Shown one piece after another: positions 1-8,604 of a stretch of 64,000 bases of DNA. The stretch is from Variovorax gossypii (GTDB taxonomy: Bacteria > Pseudomonadota > Gammaproteobacteria > Burkholderiales > Burkholderiaceae_C). The position numbers and the translations under genes were made by a program. Below the pieces are notes generated by a model. It was given only the letters and a program-made list of their open reading frames with translations, did not search any database and was not told the origin of the DNA. Each line of letters opens with the position of its first letter. Position 1 is the first letter of the stretch. The stretch spans positions 248,001 to 312,000 of the forward strand of contig NZ_RXOE01000005.1 in the NCBI RefSeq assembly GCF_003965815.1, given 5' to 3'.

Positions 1-4
1 ACAG

Positions 5-1012
5 TTACTCCCTTCGAAAAGGTGAAGCGGCTAGTGATTGAGCCTTTTCCCACATCGTGGACTCGACGGCTATTTCCTCTCGGACGTCTTTTCGGGTGCC
101 TGGCAAACGCGTGCCAGGCTGGGCAAGAATCGCATCCTGTAATCTTCCTAGGTTGACCCAGAACTGGTCACCAGCGATTGCCGTTGGATCCAGCAACAGA
201 CAGAAGACCCCTAAACCATGTGGTGAGCCTGAATCCACATGCAGGCTCTTCGTTTCCAATGACATCGCTGAATTCGTGAAGAACGACGCCAGAACCTCGG
301 CCATCAATCCGATCCCGAAGCCCCTGCTTCCTCCCGACGATAGAAGGGCGCCTGCAAGGGCTTCAGCCGCATCGACCGTGGGCGTCCCATCGCGCGTCAC
401 AGCCCAACCGGGCGGGATGGGGTGTCCCCGCTGAGCGGCTTGGCGCACATGGCGCAAGTTGGCTGCGCTCGTACATTGGTCAAACTGAAACGCGATCCCA
501 CCCTTCCCATCCGGAACCGACATTGCGATGGGGTTGGTCCCGAGGATTGGCTTGGCGCCGTCAGGCGCAGCCACGCTCGCCGAGGCGTTGGTGAACGCGA
601 TGCCAATGAAGCCATGCTCTGCAATTCTTTCGGGAAAATACCCCAGGGCTGCACAGGTGTAGGCCCTGCTGATAGCCAGCACCGCGACACCCAGCGCTTC
701 GACGCAACTCAATGCATCGGACAGGCCAAGACTAAAAGCGGGTTGTGCGAATCCGTTTGCCGCATTGACTTGAATCAGGCCCGTTTTGGCGAGAGACTTG
801 GTCGGCACAGCCTGCCCGTCCACCCGGCCACAAAGAAGTTGGCGACAGTCGATTTCGAGATGTCCGAGGCCGCAATGCGGATTGCCGCGCTGCTGTGCTC
901 GCCTCAGGGCCTTGGCGACTTCCCTGGACGCGACCTCGGAAGCGCCGTGGCATTGAAGCGCAGCAGCCGCAACCGCCTCGAACTCTTGGATGGAAACAGT
1001 CGTCGTGTGCAT
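5..1012 (-). CDS. Ldh2-family NAD(P)-dependent oxidoreductase (malate/L-lactate dehydrogenase-like)
   Basis: The Ldh2/MDH2 family (malate, sulfolactate, ureidoglycolate and piperideine-carboxylate enzymes) interconverts 2-hydroxy or 2-amino acids with 2-oxo or imino acids using NAD(P). About 335 residues is the normal size. Family landmarks visible are the central GTNPIAMSVP stretch, RGHPIPPGWAVTRDG, and the C-terminal glycine-rich LLSSGGSRGFGIGLMAEV. The usual DMATS is DQCTS and the usual GGHKGYG is GGSRGFG, so substrate preference may be unusual. An in-frame TTG at 1060 has a purine-rich AAGAGA upstream and is an alternative start; the ATG at 1012 fits the family N terminus but has no clear ribosome site. 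It is the last gene of a five-gene minus-strand operon under the IclR regulator at 4586-5410. The substrate cannot be named from sequence. Confidence 0.8.
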   Translation of the reverse strand: MHTTTVSIQEFEAVAAAALQCHGASEVASREVAKALRRAQQRGNPHCGLGHLEIDCRQLLCGRVDGQAVPTKSLAKTGLIQVNAANGFAQPAFSLGLSDALSCVEALGVAVLAISRAYTCAALGYFPERIAEHGFIGIAFTNASASVAAPDGAKPILGTNPIAMSVPDGKGGIAFQFDQCTSAANLRHVRQAAQRGHPIPPGWAVTRDGTPTVDAAEALAGALLSSGGSRGFGIGLMAEVLASFFTNSAMSLETKSLHVDSGSPHGLGVFCLLLDPTAIAGDQFWVNLGRLQDAILAQPGTRLPGTRKDVREEIAVESTMWEKAQSLAASPFRRE

Positions 1013-1121
1013 GAAACCAGATGGGCAGGTTTGAGAGGACGCCCGATGGATCGGGAGCAATCGCAGTTCTCTTACGCGATGCCCGCGCTCGGGACGATGC
1101 GTGCATCCCGGCCGCCGTTGA

Positions 1122-2093
1122 TCAGTCGAACTTGATGTTCGCGGTTTGAATCACTTTCGACCAGCGCTTGATATCGTCCGTAATGAATGCACTCATGGCC
1201 TCAGGAGTGCCGGGTGCAGCCTCCAGGCCAGCAGTAAACAACTTCGCCTGGACTTCAGGATCCCGCAGCGTTTGGTTGAGGGCGCGATTCAAAAAGGCAG
1301 CAACCGGGGCGGGCGTCGGTGCAGCCGCCATGATCCCGAACCAGCTTTGATAGCTGAAGCCAGGCAGCCCGGACTCGGCTACTGTCGGAACATCAGGAAG
1401 CGCTTTGCTGCGTGCGGGAGAGCCGACGGCGATTGCACGGATCTTTCCGGCCTTGATGAGAGGAAGAGCACTCGCATCGGCAAAGGTCAGGTCGACTTCC
1501 CCACGAATGAGGCTGGGCACGATGAGCGGGGTTCCCTGAAACGGAACGTGCAGCAATTCGATGCCGGCCATCTGCTTGAGCATCTCCGCGGCCAAGTGCT
1601 GCGAGTTACCCACGCCCCCTGATGCAATGACCAGCTTGCCGGGCCTGGCCTTTGCCATTTCGATCAAGGTCGCGACGTCCTTGATCGGTGATCCGGCGCC
1701 GGTCACGAGTACGGGGACCATGTACGCCCCCATCGAAACAGGCTGCAGGTCCTTGGTCGGATTGAAGCTCAGCTTTCTGTTGGAGGCCGCCAGAATCGTA
1801 GTTGAAGGTGAGGCGACCAGCAACGTATAGCCGTCGGCAGGAGCGTGTGCCACGATCTCCGTCCCGATGATGCCGGTGGCTCCGGGGCGGTTCTCGACAA
1901 TCAACGGCTTCCCGACGACGGTCGTCATTCGATCCGCGACCACCCGCGCGAAGACATCTGGGGCACTGCCGGGCACAAATGGCACGATGATCCGGATGGG
2001 TTTGGAGGGAAACGCGTCTTGTGCGTAGGCCAGGCCGAAGAACTGCGATGCGATCACGAGAAATCCTGCCTCAAGGATGGTTCGACGGTTCAT
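1122..2093 (-). CDS. Bug/TctC-family periplasmic solute-binding receptor
   Basis: Bug receptors capture organic acids, amides or aromatic acids in the periplasm for tripartite tricarboxylate transporters. The 323-residue protein has a short signal peptide ending near YAQD, then the family opening FPSKPIRIIVPFVPGSAPDV and the VENRPGATGIIGTE loop. Later blocks are HVPFQGTPLIVPSLIRGEVDLTF and PDVPTVAESGLPGFSYQSWFG. Its start overlaps the stop of the upstream PLP enzyme as ATGA (2090-2093), so the two are translationally coupled. No TctA or TctB membrane partner is in the window, as is usual for the expanded Bug families of Burkholderiales. It presumably binds the substrate catabolised by this operon; the ligand is unknown. 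Confidence 0.92.
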   Translation of the reverse strand: MNRRTILEAGFLVIASQFFGLAYAQDAFPSKPIRIIVPFVPGSAPDVFARVVADRMTTVVGKPLIVENRPGATGIIGTEIVAHAPADGYTLLVASPSTTILAASNRKLSFNPTKDLQPVSMGAYMVPVLVTGAGSPIKDVATLIEMAKARPGKLVIASGGVGNSQHLAAEMLKQMAGIELLHVPFQGTPLIVPSLIRGEVDLTFADASALPLIKAGKIRAIAVGSPARSKALPDVPTVAESGLPGFSYQSWFGIMAAAPTPAPVAAFLNRALNQTLRDPEVQAKLFTAGLEAAPGTPEAMSAFITDDIKRWSKVIQTANIKFD

Positions 2094-3382
2094 GGTGTCA
2101 CTCCAGGCTGTACGTGCGACATTTGGGTTGCGATCTGCTGCACAGCGATCTGTGCCGTCTCCAGCACCTGCTCCTGGGCCTCGCTGTTGACGGGAACATC
2201 TTCCCAGTCGAGCGTCGATTTATCGATGTCCTTCAGACCGGATGCCGTAGCGAGACAAACAACCAAATCGTCGGCTGCAATGGTCCCTTCGTCCCGCAAC
2301 TGGCGCACCGCGGCAAACGGCATGACGCTCGCGAGCTCGAAACAAAGGCCCTCAAGCGAACCAATGAGTTCCTGCAGTTCGACCAATCCGTCGTTGCCTA
2401 CCTGGATCGCGATGCCGTCCGTTTGCTTCAGCGTCAAGAGTGCCTGGTACGCGCTTTGTGCCCCGCCGACAGAAGAGGCCAGCGTGGCGCTTTCGATGGG
2501 AGCTGCTTCGACTCGATCTGCGCGGGACGCAATCGCTCGCCCAAGAGAGCCGTATGCCTCGGCCGCGATGAAGCGGGGAACACGCTTCACGGCGCCGGCC
2601 CGCTCGAGATCCAAGAAGCCTTGGTGAATTCCGGCCAACGCGTCCCCATAGCAAACCGGCAAGGCGATCCAGTCAGGAGCGCGACCCAAGTCTTCAAAGA
2701 TCTCGTAGGCGATAGTCTTGTATCCCTCGATGCCGAAGGGTGTACTACCGACAACGGGAGAGGAATACGGGGAGGTTATGAACCACCCGTACCGCTTCGC
2801 AGCCTCGGCAAGAAGGGGCCAGCGCATCGCTTTGTCTTCCATCAATATCAGATGGGCGCCCAACTTGCGGATCTGGGCCACCATCGGGCCAGAGGCCCCT
2901 TTCATGGAAGCCACGACGCATGGCATGCCGGCGCGGGCGGCATAGGCGGCCAAAGATGCGCCGGCGTTTCCGGACGATGCGGTGGCAACAGCCGGTGCTC
3001 CCCGCTGTTTTGCATAGGAGACGGCGACCGCACTCAGCCTATCTTTGTATGAATGAGTGGGATTGCGAGACTCGTCCTTGACGTGGAGATTTCGGATACC
3101 AAGATACTTGCCCAACCTGCCGGCTTCGTGAAGCGGTGTCTCACCCTCGCCAAGCGTGACCAGTTGATCCTGTTGCACGGGTAGCATGGCACTGAAGCGA
3201 CCCATCCCCCGTTTCGCAGAACTAGATTCCCGGAAGTTCCAATGACCGATGTCCCCTGTGCGGTACTCGACGCGAAGGTTGCTCGCAAGGCCTTCGTGGC
3301 ATCTTGCGCATCCAGGGCCTTGATAGTCCAGTGCGTGGTGGGTGCCGCAGCGCAGGCATCGAAGCGAGGCGGGCGTGCTCAT
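2090..3382 (-). CDS. Threonine-synthase-like PLP-dependent enzyme (fold type II)
   Basis: This 430-residue fold-type II PLP enzyme resembles threonine synthase. It opens with a small zinc-ribbon-like segment (CLRCG about residues 9-13, CARC about 27-30). The PLP-binding lysine lies in NPTHSYKDRLS, the phosphate-binding loop is ASSGNAGASLAAYAARAG, and SPYSSPVVGSTPFGIEGYKT resembles a substrate-binding region. True threonine synthase belongs in a thr locus; here it sits among a peptidase, a Bug receptor and a dehydrogenase, so a beta-elimination or replacement role (serine/threonine or diaminopropionate type) in catabolism is more likely. That is inference. An open frame continues upstream to 3505, but the ATG at 3382 overlaps the M24 stop as ATGA and matches the family start. 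Confidence 0.82.
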   Translation of the reverse strand: MSTPASLRCLRCGTHHALDYQGPGCARCHEGLASNLRVEYRTGDIGHWNFRESSSAKRGMGRFSAMLPVQQDQLVTLGEGETPLHEAGRLGKYLGIRNLHVKDESRNPTHSYKDRLSAVAVSYAKQRGAPAVATASSGNAGASLAAYAARAGMPCVVASMKGASGPMVAQIRKLGAHLILMEDKAMRWPLLAEAAKRYGWFITSPYSSPVVGSTPFGIEGYKTIAYEIFEDLGRAPDWIALPVCYGDALAGIHQGFLDLERAGAVKRVPRFIAAEAYGSLGRAIASRADRVEAAPIESATLASSVGGAQSAYQALLTLKQTDGIAIQVGNDGLVELQELIGSLEGLCFELASVMPFAAVRQLRDEGTIAADDLVVCLATASGLKDIDKSTLDWEDVPVNSEAQEQVLETAQIAVQQIATQMSHVQPGVTP

Positions 3383-4578
3383 GCGAGCACCTTCAGGTCG
3401 CCATCTTCCTCGTGCAACAGCTCGACCCCGTCCTTGCGAACGACCACTGTGTTCTCGACTTGGAGGCCGCACCACCCGAACTCGTAGTACGGGGTTTCCA
3501 CGCACATGACCATTCCCTCCTCGATGATCTGGTCATTGCTAGGGATGAGATCCGGCATGTCGTAGCCGTCCAAGCCAATGCCGTGACCGACGTGGCTTCT
3601 CGAGTAGTGCGGAATGCCCGATCTCCGCGTCGCATCCATGGCAACTTCGTAGACCTTGGAGGCTTGTACGCCGGGGCGAATTGCTTCAAAGGCTGCAAGC
3701 ACGCCGTTGTGAAGCGCCTTGTGATATGCCCGGATCTTCTTGCTCGGCTCCCCGAGCACGGCGATGCGGGCCAGATCAGCGCGATAGTGGCGGTAACGTC
3801 CGCCGGCGTCGAATCGGATGACGTCACCCATCCTGAGCTCGGCTTCCGATGGATAGACATTCGGCATTGCGGACCGGGAGCCGAAACCGAGGCAACCCAG
3901 AACCGGAGTCGCATCGCCTTCGACCGTGGTCGCATGAAACACGCGCGCCATCTCAAGTTCGGTGATACCTGGGCGTGCTAGTTGTAGCGCAGCATCGACG
4001 GATTGCTCTGTGATGGTGGCGATTCTGCGGAGTCGCTCGATTTCCTGTGACGTCTTGACGGCACGGATCTCCCTGAACAGTTTCATTGCAGGCACGAGCT
4101 TCGCGTCGGGCAACTGCTGCTGAAGTCGTTCCCAGTGGCCGGGCATCAGTCCGAGTTCGTCGATTGCCAGAGTCGCCTTGTCGAGGCCTTCGGCTTGCAG
4201 CGCCTTCACCAGCGCGCTGATGGCCTCTTTCTCGTCTGGCTGCCCGAACAGATCGAGAAGCCGGGAATCGGATCGACCAAGCTGATCTTCGCCTCGATCG
4301 ACATGGAAGAAGCCGTAGCGTGAGACATTCCTGACCCAAACATCCTCTTGATCGACAAACTGGTCCAGCAAGGAAGTAGGAGCGATGATGCGGGAGGCCT
4401 CCAGGTTCTGAACTGGCAGGAGCACATGCACTTGAGGGCCTCTTCGAATCCACTGGGAAAGCGCCCAGTAGCCGCTGGCATAAGTGACGTTCTCCGGGGA
4501 GGTCGCTACAAAGGCGTCGATGCCGTTTCTCTTTGCGATATCGACAAGGCGTTGCTGATTCAAGAGGGTGTTTTTCAT
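3379..4578 (-). CDS. M24-family metallopeptidase (Xaa-Pro peptidase-like)
   Basis: This is a pita-bread-fold metallohydrolase of the aminopeptidase P/creatinase family, about 399 residues. All five metal ligands are visible: D in RFDAGG, D in YRADLAR ten residues later, H in HVGHGIGLDGYDM, E in CVETPYYEFG and E in LQVENTVVV. That argues for a true dinuclear metal hydrolase rather than metal-free creatinase. Family relatives cleave Xaa-Pro peptides or small amides such as hydrolysed ectoine. It is the first structural gene after the IclR regulator (7-bp gap when ATG 4578 is used); in-frame ATGs at 4644 and 4653 would overlap the regulator. It may release an amino acid for the downstream PLP enzyme. 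The substrate is unknown. Confidence 0.85.
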   Translation of the reverse strand: MKNTLLNQQRLVDIAKRNGIDAFVATSPENVTYASGYWALSQWIRRGPQVHVLLPVQNLEASRIIAPTSLLDQFVDQEDVWVRNVSRYGFFHVDRGEDQLGRSDSRLLDLFGQPDEKEAISALVKALQAEGLDKATLAIDELGLMPGHWERLQQQLPDAKLVPAMKLFREIRAVKTSQEIERLRRIATITEQSVDAALQLARPGITELEMARVFHATTVEGDATPVLGCLGFGSRSAMPNVYPSEAELRMGDVIRFDAGGRYRHYRADLARIAVLGEPSKKIRAYHKALHNGVLAAFEAIRPGVQASKVYEVAMDATRRSGIPHYSRSHVGHGIGLDGYDMPDLIPSNDQIIEEGMVMCVETPYYEFGWCGLQVENTVVVRKDGVELLHEEDGDLKVLA

Positions 4579-4585
4579 GGCTTGT

Positions 4586-5410
4586 TCAGTGCGTGGAATG
4601 TTTGCGAGGAGTGCTGGATTCGGCGTGTGACTCGTAGGCGGCATGAGCAGCATCGGCGGCGTAGCCGATAGCCGCAGAACACCTTTGGCCTGCTCGCATC
4701 ACCAGATCGGCGATCTCGGGCCACTCTTTCGGACCCCGCTGTGCCTTGAGGAAAGCCACGCTGATGGCCGCCACAACCAACCCATCCTTGTTGCGAATCG
4801 GCGTGCCGATGGACACCACGCCGATCTCGTTCTCTTCGTCGGCAATGGAATAGCCCCGTTTCCGGATTTCTTCGAGTTCCTTTTGCAGCGCACGCGCGCT
4901 GGTGATGGTGTGCTTCGTACGAGCCGTGAAGGGAGCCACTCCCAGGACCGCCACGGCTCTGTCCGAAGCAAGTTCCGAAAGCAGCGCCTTGCCGAGTGCT
5001 GTCGCATGGGGCAGCACGCGTTGCCCTGCTTCCGCGCGTATCGCGATGGCACCATGGCTTTGCACGGTGTGCAGATACACGACGGCGTCCTGTTGCACGA
5101 CACCCAAGTAGCCGTTGAGTTGATGGTGTTCCGCGAGGAAGCCCAGTTCCTGTGATGCAGTCGCATAGAGCGCATCACTTCGGACCATGGTCGACCCCAG
5201 CGCCAAGGCGCGGACGCCCAACCTGTATTTCCTTGTCTCCTGCACTTGCTGGAGATAGCCCGCTTCAATCAGCGAGTTCGCCAAGCGCTGGGCGATCGAG
5301 GGGCTGATGTCGAGCATTCGTGCCACTTCGCGGATACCGAGCGGTTGGTTGCTGTCATTGATGGCGTCCAGAAACGCCAGTCCTCTCGAAAGGGATTGAT
5401 TTGCCGTCAT
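4586..5410 (-). CDS. IclR-family transcriptional regulator
   Basis: The 274-residue protein has an N-terminal winged helix (about 5-65, including LGIREVARMLDISPSIAQRLANSL) and the C-terminal IclR effector domain (about 80-255, including ATALGKALLSEL and VSIGTPIRNKDGLVVAAISVAF). It heads the operon with the M24 peptidase, PLP enzyme, Bug receptor and Ldh2 genes. A 17-bp perfect inverted repeat ends two bases before its start codon, which suggests autoregulation and control of the whole operon. The effector is probably the imported substrate or an intermediate; this is inferred from position only. Confidence 0.9.
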   Translation of the reverse strand: MTANQSLSRGLAFLDAINDSNQPLGIREVARMLDISPSIAQRLANSLIEAGYLQQVQETRKYRLGVRALALGSTMVRSDALYATASQELGFLAEHHQLNGYLGVVQQDAVVYLHTVQSHGAIAIRAEAGQRVLPHATALGKALLSELASDRAVAVLGVAPFTARTKHTITSARALQKELEEIRKRGYSIADEENEIGVVSIGTPIRNKDGLVVAAISVAFLKAQRGPKEWPEIADLVMRAGQRCSAAIGYAADAAHAAYESHAESSTPRKHSTH

Positions 5411-5412
5411 AT

Positions 5413-5440
5413 GTTCCTATAATAGGAACAGTGTTCCTAT
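5413..5440 (-). promoter_or_regulatory. IclR operator: GTTCCTAT inverted repeat plus a third half-site
   Basis: GTTCCTAT (5413-5420), one base, then ATAGGAAC (5422-5429) is a perfect 8+1+8 palindrome. A further GTTCCTAT follows at 5433-5440, exactly 20 bp (two helical turns) from the first. The site is two bases upstream of the iclR start codon, so bound repressor would block transcription and possibly initiation. The size and spacing fit the 14-17 bp palindromes known for IclR proteins. Assignment to this regulator rests on position. Confidence 0.75.
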
Positions 5441-5733
5441 AAATGAATTTTGCTCTCGATGTCATCGGCCTGTCAAGGAGGCGGGAGCGTGGGCGCGCGG
5501 GGTGGAATGGCGGCGGAAGTGCCGGCTGAGACAAAAGCAGTACGCCCCTGGTATGGGAAGAAAGGGTTGATTGGTGACAACGGGGTAAGGACGGCTTCCG
5601 CGTCACGGCGACAAATCGGCGCGCAACCTCATCGCCTCACGCCCCCGGGGCAGATGTGGGTTCGCGGGGGGGCGGAGCGATAGTGCAATGCAGCCTGCAG
5701 GTCACGGCGATGGCTTCCCCAGGCCGGCGCTCC
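5441..5733. other. Intergenic stretch without recognisable genes
   Basis: This roughly 290-bp stretch lies between the IclR operator and the decayed MarR remnant. Short open frames exist on both strands, but none shows a family motif, a good ribosome site or sensible composition. I see no terminator hairpin with a T-run and no tRNA. Confidence 0.5.
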
Positions 5734-5841
5734 CTACGGGCGCCTGGATGACTGATCACCAATCAGGGCATTGTTTGCGATGCGCGCGAGCAGCCGGCGC
5801 ACTTCGCGCTTTTGATCTTTGCTAGCTTGTGCAGGATGTGA
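5734..5841 (-). pseudogene. C-terminal remnant of a MarR-family regulator
   Basis: Reading the minus strand from about 5841 to the TAG at 5734-5736 gives a tail containing ASKDQKREVRRLLARIANNA. This aligns with FSEDQKNEVRHLLARVAHVA, the C-terminal helix of the intact MarR protein encoded at 8056-8604. The DNA is also alike (GCGCGCGAGCAG followed by GGCGCAC and TTTTGATCTT in both). No DNA-binding domain is left upstream, so this is a truncated paralogue, perhaps left by a local duplication and deletion. Confidence 0.6.
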
Positions 5842-5849
5842 GTTTCAGC

Positions 5850-6048
5850 GTTGCGCGTGGCGGCAGCTTCGGGCTGGTGGGGGCAGGTCCGCCGTAGCGC
5901 ACATGATCGTCGGCCTGACGCGTCCTAGGGCAGATCGTGCGGTGTTCAATGGTATTGATCGGTGGGCTGATGTCGAAGGGTGCTGCCGCGTTGCATAAGC
6001 GCTTCCATATGATCTTTCAGGATCCCCGCGCCGGCCTGAATCGGCGCT
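5850..6048 (+). pseudogene. Decayed ABC-transporter ATPase fragment (oligopeptide/dipeptide type)
   Basis: Three reading frames in succession resemble the N-terminal half of an OppF/DppF ATPase. GSFGLVGAGPP stands where GESGSGKST would be, followed by a stop. Next comes VAHMIVGLTRPRADRAVFNG in a shifted frame (compare RAIVGLTRPTSGRVLFDG). Then, after another shift, KRFHMIFQDPRAGLNRR carries the Q-loop block MIFQDPxxSLNPR. Two frameshifts and a ruined Walker A show that it is dead. Nothing after about 6050 is recognisable before the tannase stop at 6263. Confidence 0.6.
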
Positions 6049-6262
6049 GTCTGACGTGCCGTCGACACCGACGATCGCGCGCCGGCGAACTGGATCAGCT
6101 GATACTACAAACGCGTTGCTGCAGCCCGAGGCGCTTACGCGGCGACGCAATTCACCTCCACATGGGCCCCAAGGTACTGACACGGCAGCGCATTCAAGAT
6201 GGCGTGCGCAAATCACCTTGCGCTGGCTGGGCGAACGGAGTTCGAAACCTCTTCACCGTTAT

Positions 6263-7972
6263 TCAAGAGTGCCGGCACTCGTAGCTGGACGCCTGTGCAC
6301 GGTCACCGCCGATGTAGTGGGGGTAGCCGGGATAGCGGCACATGGGGCGCGAGGCCTGAATTGCAAACGGCGGGAGGGGCGCCTTCACCACCTGCACCAG
6401 CGCATTCGCGGGCGCATCTCCAGCACTGACCCACCGGTCCAGCGGATCCAGCAGGTCTACCATCGTCGGCACTGCCGGCCCGCCCGCCACCGCGCGCGAA
6501 TTGCCGGAGTGCGTCGACCCGGGCGAGACGTACAGCCGCACCGATCGTTCGACTGCCGCTGCGCCCAGGCGCGCCACGAGCGCATCGTGATACTGGATGC
6601 CCATGAACGCACTCTGAGCGCGATCCGCCGCGTTCTCTCGAAGGATCAGCTTGCCGCCGCGCGCGAAGAAAGCCGAGAGGTCAGGGTTCGTGGAGTCCAT
6701 CAGCGCCGAGGTTGCCTGTACCCGCTCGCGGAAATCCTCGGGACGATAGCGACGCACGTCGTAGTTCTTGTCGCGCGCGATCCCATAGCGGATCCAGCTG
6801 CTTCCATAGATCCACTGGGTGGCATTGCGTACTGCGTCAGGCGGCCCAGCGGGTGGCGCCGAGCCGGTGACCCAGCGCACCATGTTGACAGCGGAGGAGC
6901 CGTCGAGGCTGTCCTCGTGCCCGTAGAGCCATTGGGGATACGTCGTGAGACCGTTGGCGATGGTGAAAGGAAATACGTAGGGAGAGTGGATGGCTCGCAT
7001 CAGGCGCAACTCGGCGTCGGAAAGACAGTGCACGCCCGCGTCGCTGCCGCCGGGGCAGCGCAGGTGTTGAAGATCCACCCGGCCCTGGCACCCCATGTAG
7101 TTGTTCACGACGCCATCCGCGAGGCCGTCGAGCGCATCGCAAGCATCGGAGGTGGCCTTGGCGATAAGCGCCGTCTTTCCGGCTTGCAGCCAGTCCTCCT
7201 GTTGCAGTACCTGGTTTCGCACGAAAGCATGGAAAAGGCCGGTCCAGTTGATCACGGGAACGACGCTGACAATCCCGTCGTAGTCGGCTGGAAACCTCTG
7301 TGCCATCGTCAGCCCTTCCCGTCCCCCTTCGGAACCGCCGAAGTAGTACATGCGTTGCGGTCGACGCGCGTAGTACGCGCTCATGACGTCCACAGCCACA
7401 TCTCTCACCTTCTTGTACGAGGCGAAGGCGAAGTTCTCGAGCATCTCGTCATTCAGCGCGAAGGCGCCGGGCTCACCAGCGGGAAACGCTGAGGCCTGGT
7501 GGCCGGAGTCGTGGCCGAAGGTCGCATAGCCCCGCGCAACCGGGAGAGCATCGTCCGGCGCCGCGTCTCGCAGAGGAGCCAGCCCGGTGATCAGCACCCC
7601 ATTGAAACCTCCGCCCCCGTACTGGACGGCCTTGCCGTTCCAGGTGGTCGGCAGATTCAGCTGGAAGTTGATCGGCTGTGCTGCGGGGTCGCGAGATGCG
7701 ATGGTTCCGCTGACCTTGCAGAACTGCGGAAGAGCTGGCGCGAACGCCCCGTCGTTGACGGTTGCGGCCGAGGCCGATATGAGAACAGCCGATGTGACCG
7801 AAGCCTTGCCGCTGGGCAATCCCGTTGCGCCCGGTGTGATGGCATGGTGTGCGAGGCCGGCGCAGGAGCCAGCGAGCCGGTCGGCGTTCGGAACTGTGCC
7901 GCACGCCGACAAGGCCAAGGCAAGCAGCGCGAAGCTAACGCAAGAAAACGTCCGAATATTGACGTGATTCAT
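6263..7972 (-). CDS. Tannase/feruloyl esterase family hydrolase, secreted or lipoprotein
   Basis: This 569-residue protein belongs to the tannase and feruloyl esterase family of serine hydrolases, which release gallate or hydroxycinnamates from esters outside the cytoplasm. The N terminus has a hydrophobic stretch ending LLALALSACGT, consistent with a lipoprotein or type I signal. The nucleophile is the Ser in MYYFGGSEGGREGL. A late Asp region (DLLDPLDRWV) and the His in PGSTHSGNSR complete a plausible triad. The ATG at 7972 has a GGAGAC ribosome site; longer open frames upstream are artefacts. It lies downstream of MarR and TetR genes on the same strand, and MarR-family proteins commonly respond to phenolic acids. 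Exact ester substrate unknown. Confidence 0.88.
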   Translation of the reverse strand: MNHVNIRTFSCVSFALLALALSACGTVPNADRLAGSCAGLAHHAITPGATGLPSGKASVTSAVLISASAATVNDGAFAPALPQFCKVSGTIASRDPAAQPINFQLNLPTTWNGKAVQYGGGGFNGVLITGLAPLRDAAPDDALPVARGYATFGHDSGHQASAFPAGEPGAFALNDEMLENFAFASYKKVRDVAVDVMSAYYARRPQRMYYFGGSEGGREGLTMAQRFPADYDGIVSVVPVINWTGLFHAFVRNQVLQQEDWLQAGKTALIAKATSDACDALDGLADGVVNNYMGCQGRVDLQHLRCPGGSDAGVHCLSDAELRLMRAIHSPYVFPFTIANGLTTYPQWLYGHEDSLDGSSAVNMVRWVTGSAPPAGPPDAVRNATQWIYGSSWIRYGIARDKNYDVRRYRPEDFRERVQATSALMDSTNPDLSAFFARGGKLILRENAADRAQSAFMGIQYHDALVARLGAAAVERSVRLYVSPGSTHSGNSRAVAGGPAVPTMVDLLDPLDRWVSAGDAPANALVQVVKAPLPPFAIQASRPMCRYPGYPHYIGGDRAQASSYECRHS

Positions 7973-8055
7973 GGTGTCTCCAGATTCCTTCAATACACAA
8001 CCAGCCGTCGTAGCCACAGCGCCAATGTACACAGACATGCAGTGGCCCTCGCTGT

Positions 8056-8604
8056 CTATGCTTTGATGCGCGATATCTGGGAATTGGCCTGCGCAACGTG
8101 TGCAACGCGCGCGAGCAGATGGCGCACCTCGTTTTTTTGATCTTCGCTGAAGCTCGCAAGCAGATCGGCTTGCACGCCCTCCAACACCGGCGCGACCTCC
8201 CGAGCAGACGCAGCGCCGCGCTCGGTGAGAAAAACTTCGACGACGCGCCGGTCCAAGGGCGAACGTTGCCGGCGGCACAGCCCCTTACGTTCCAGTCGAT
8301 CGATCAGCCGAGTCATGCCGGCCGAATCGACCTCGCAGAATCGCGCCAGCTCGACCACCCGCAGCGGGCCATTCAGTAGCAGATGGTGCAGTGGCCGCCA
8401 CTGGGACTCCGTAGGCCCGTCAACGTCCCGCAGTCGAGTGTTCACGGTCAAGCTTGCCAACGACAGGATCCTGCGGATCAGAAGGCTCAAGTCCGCCTCG
8501 ACGTCGTAGATTGGCGCATCGGCCAACGGCGACTGTGTCTTGCATGACCCCTGCCCAGACATCGTGAGCGTCCCGGCGCCCTCGGCAAGCGTCTCGTTGG
8601 TCAC
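8056..8604 (-). CDS. MarR-family transcriptional regulator
   Basis: The 182-residue protein carries a winged helix (about 60-150) with TESQWRPLHHLLLNGPLRVVELARF, the recognition region SAGMTRLIDRLERKGL, and the wing RRQRSPLDRRVVEVFLTERG, typical of MarR. The first 35 residues are a non-conserved extension. The start codon is GTG, overlapping the TetR stop as GTGA (8601-8604). It precedes the tannase gene by 83 bp and is a candidate regulator of it, probably sensing a phenolic ligand. That role is inferred from neighbourhood. Confidence 0.9.
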   Translation of the reverse strand: MTNETLAEGAGTLTMSGQGSCKTQSPLADAPIYDVEADLSLLIRRILSLASLTVNTRLRDVDGPTESQWRPLHHLLLNGPLRVVELARFCEVDSAGMTRLIDRLERKGLCRRQRSPLDRRVVEVFLTERGAASAREVAPVLEGVQADLLASFSEDQKNEVRHLLARVAHVAQANSQISRIKA

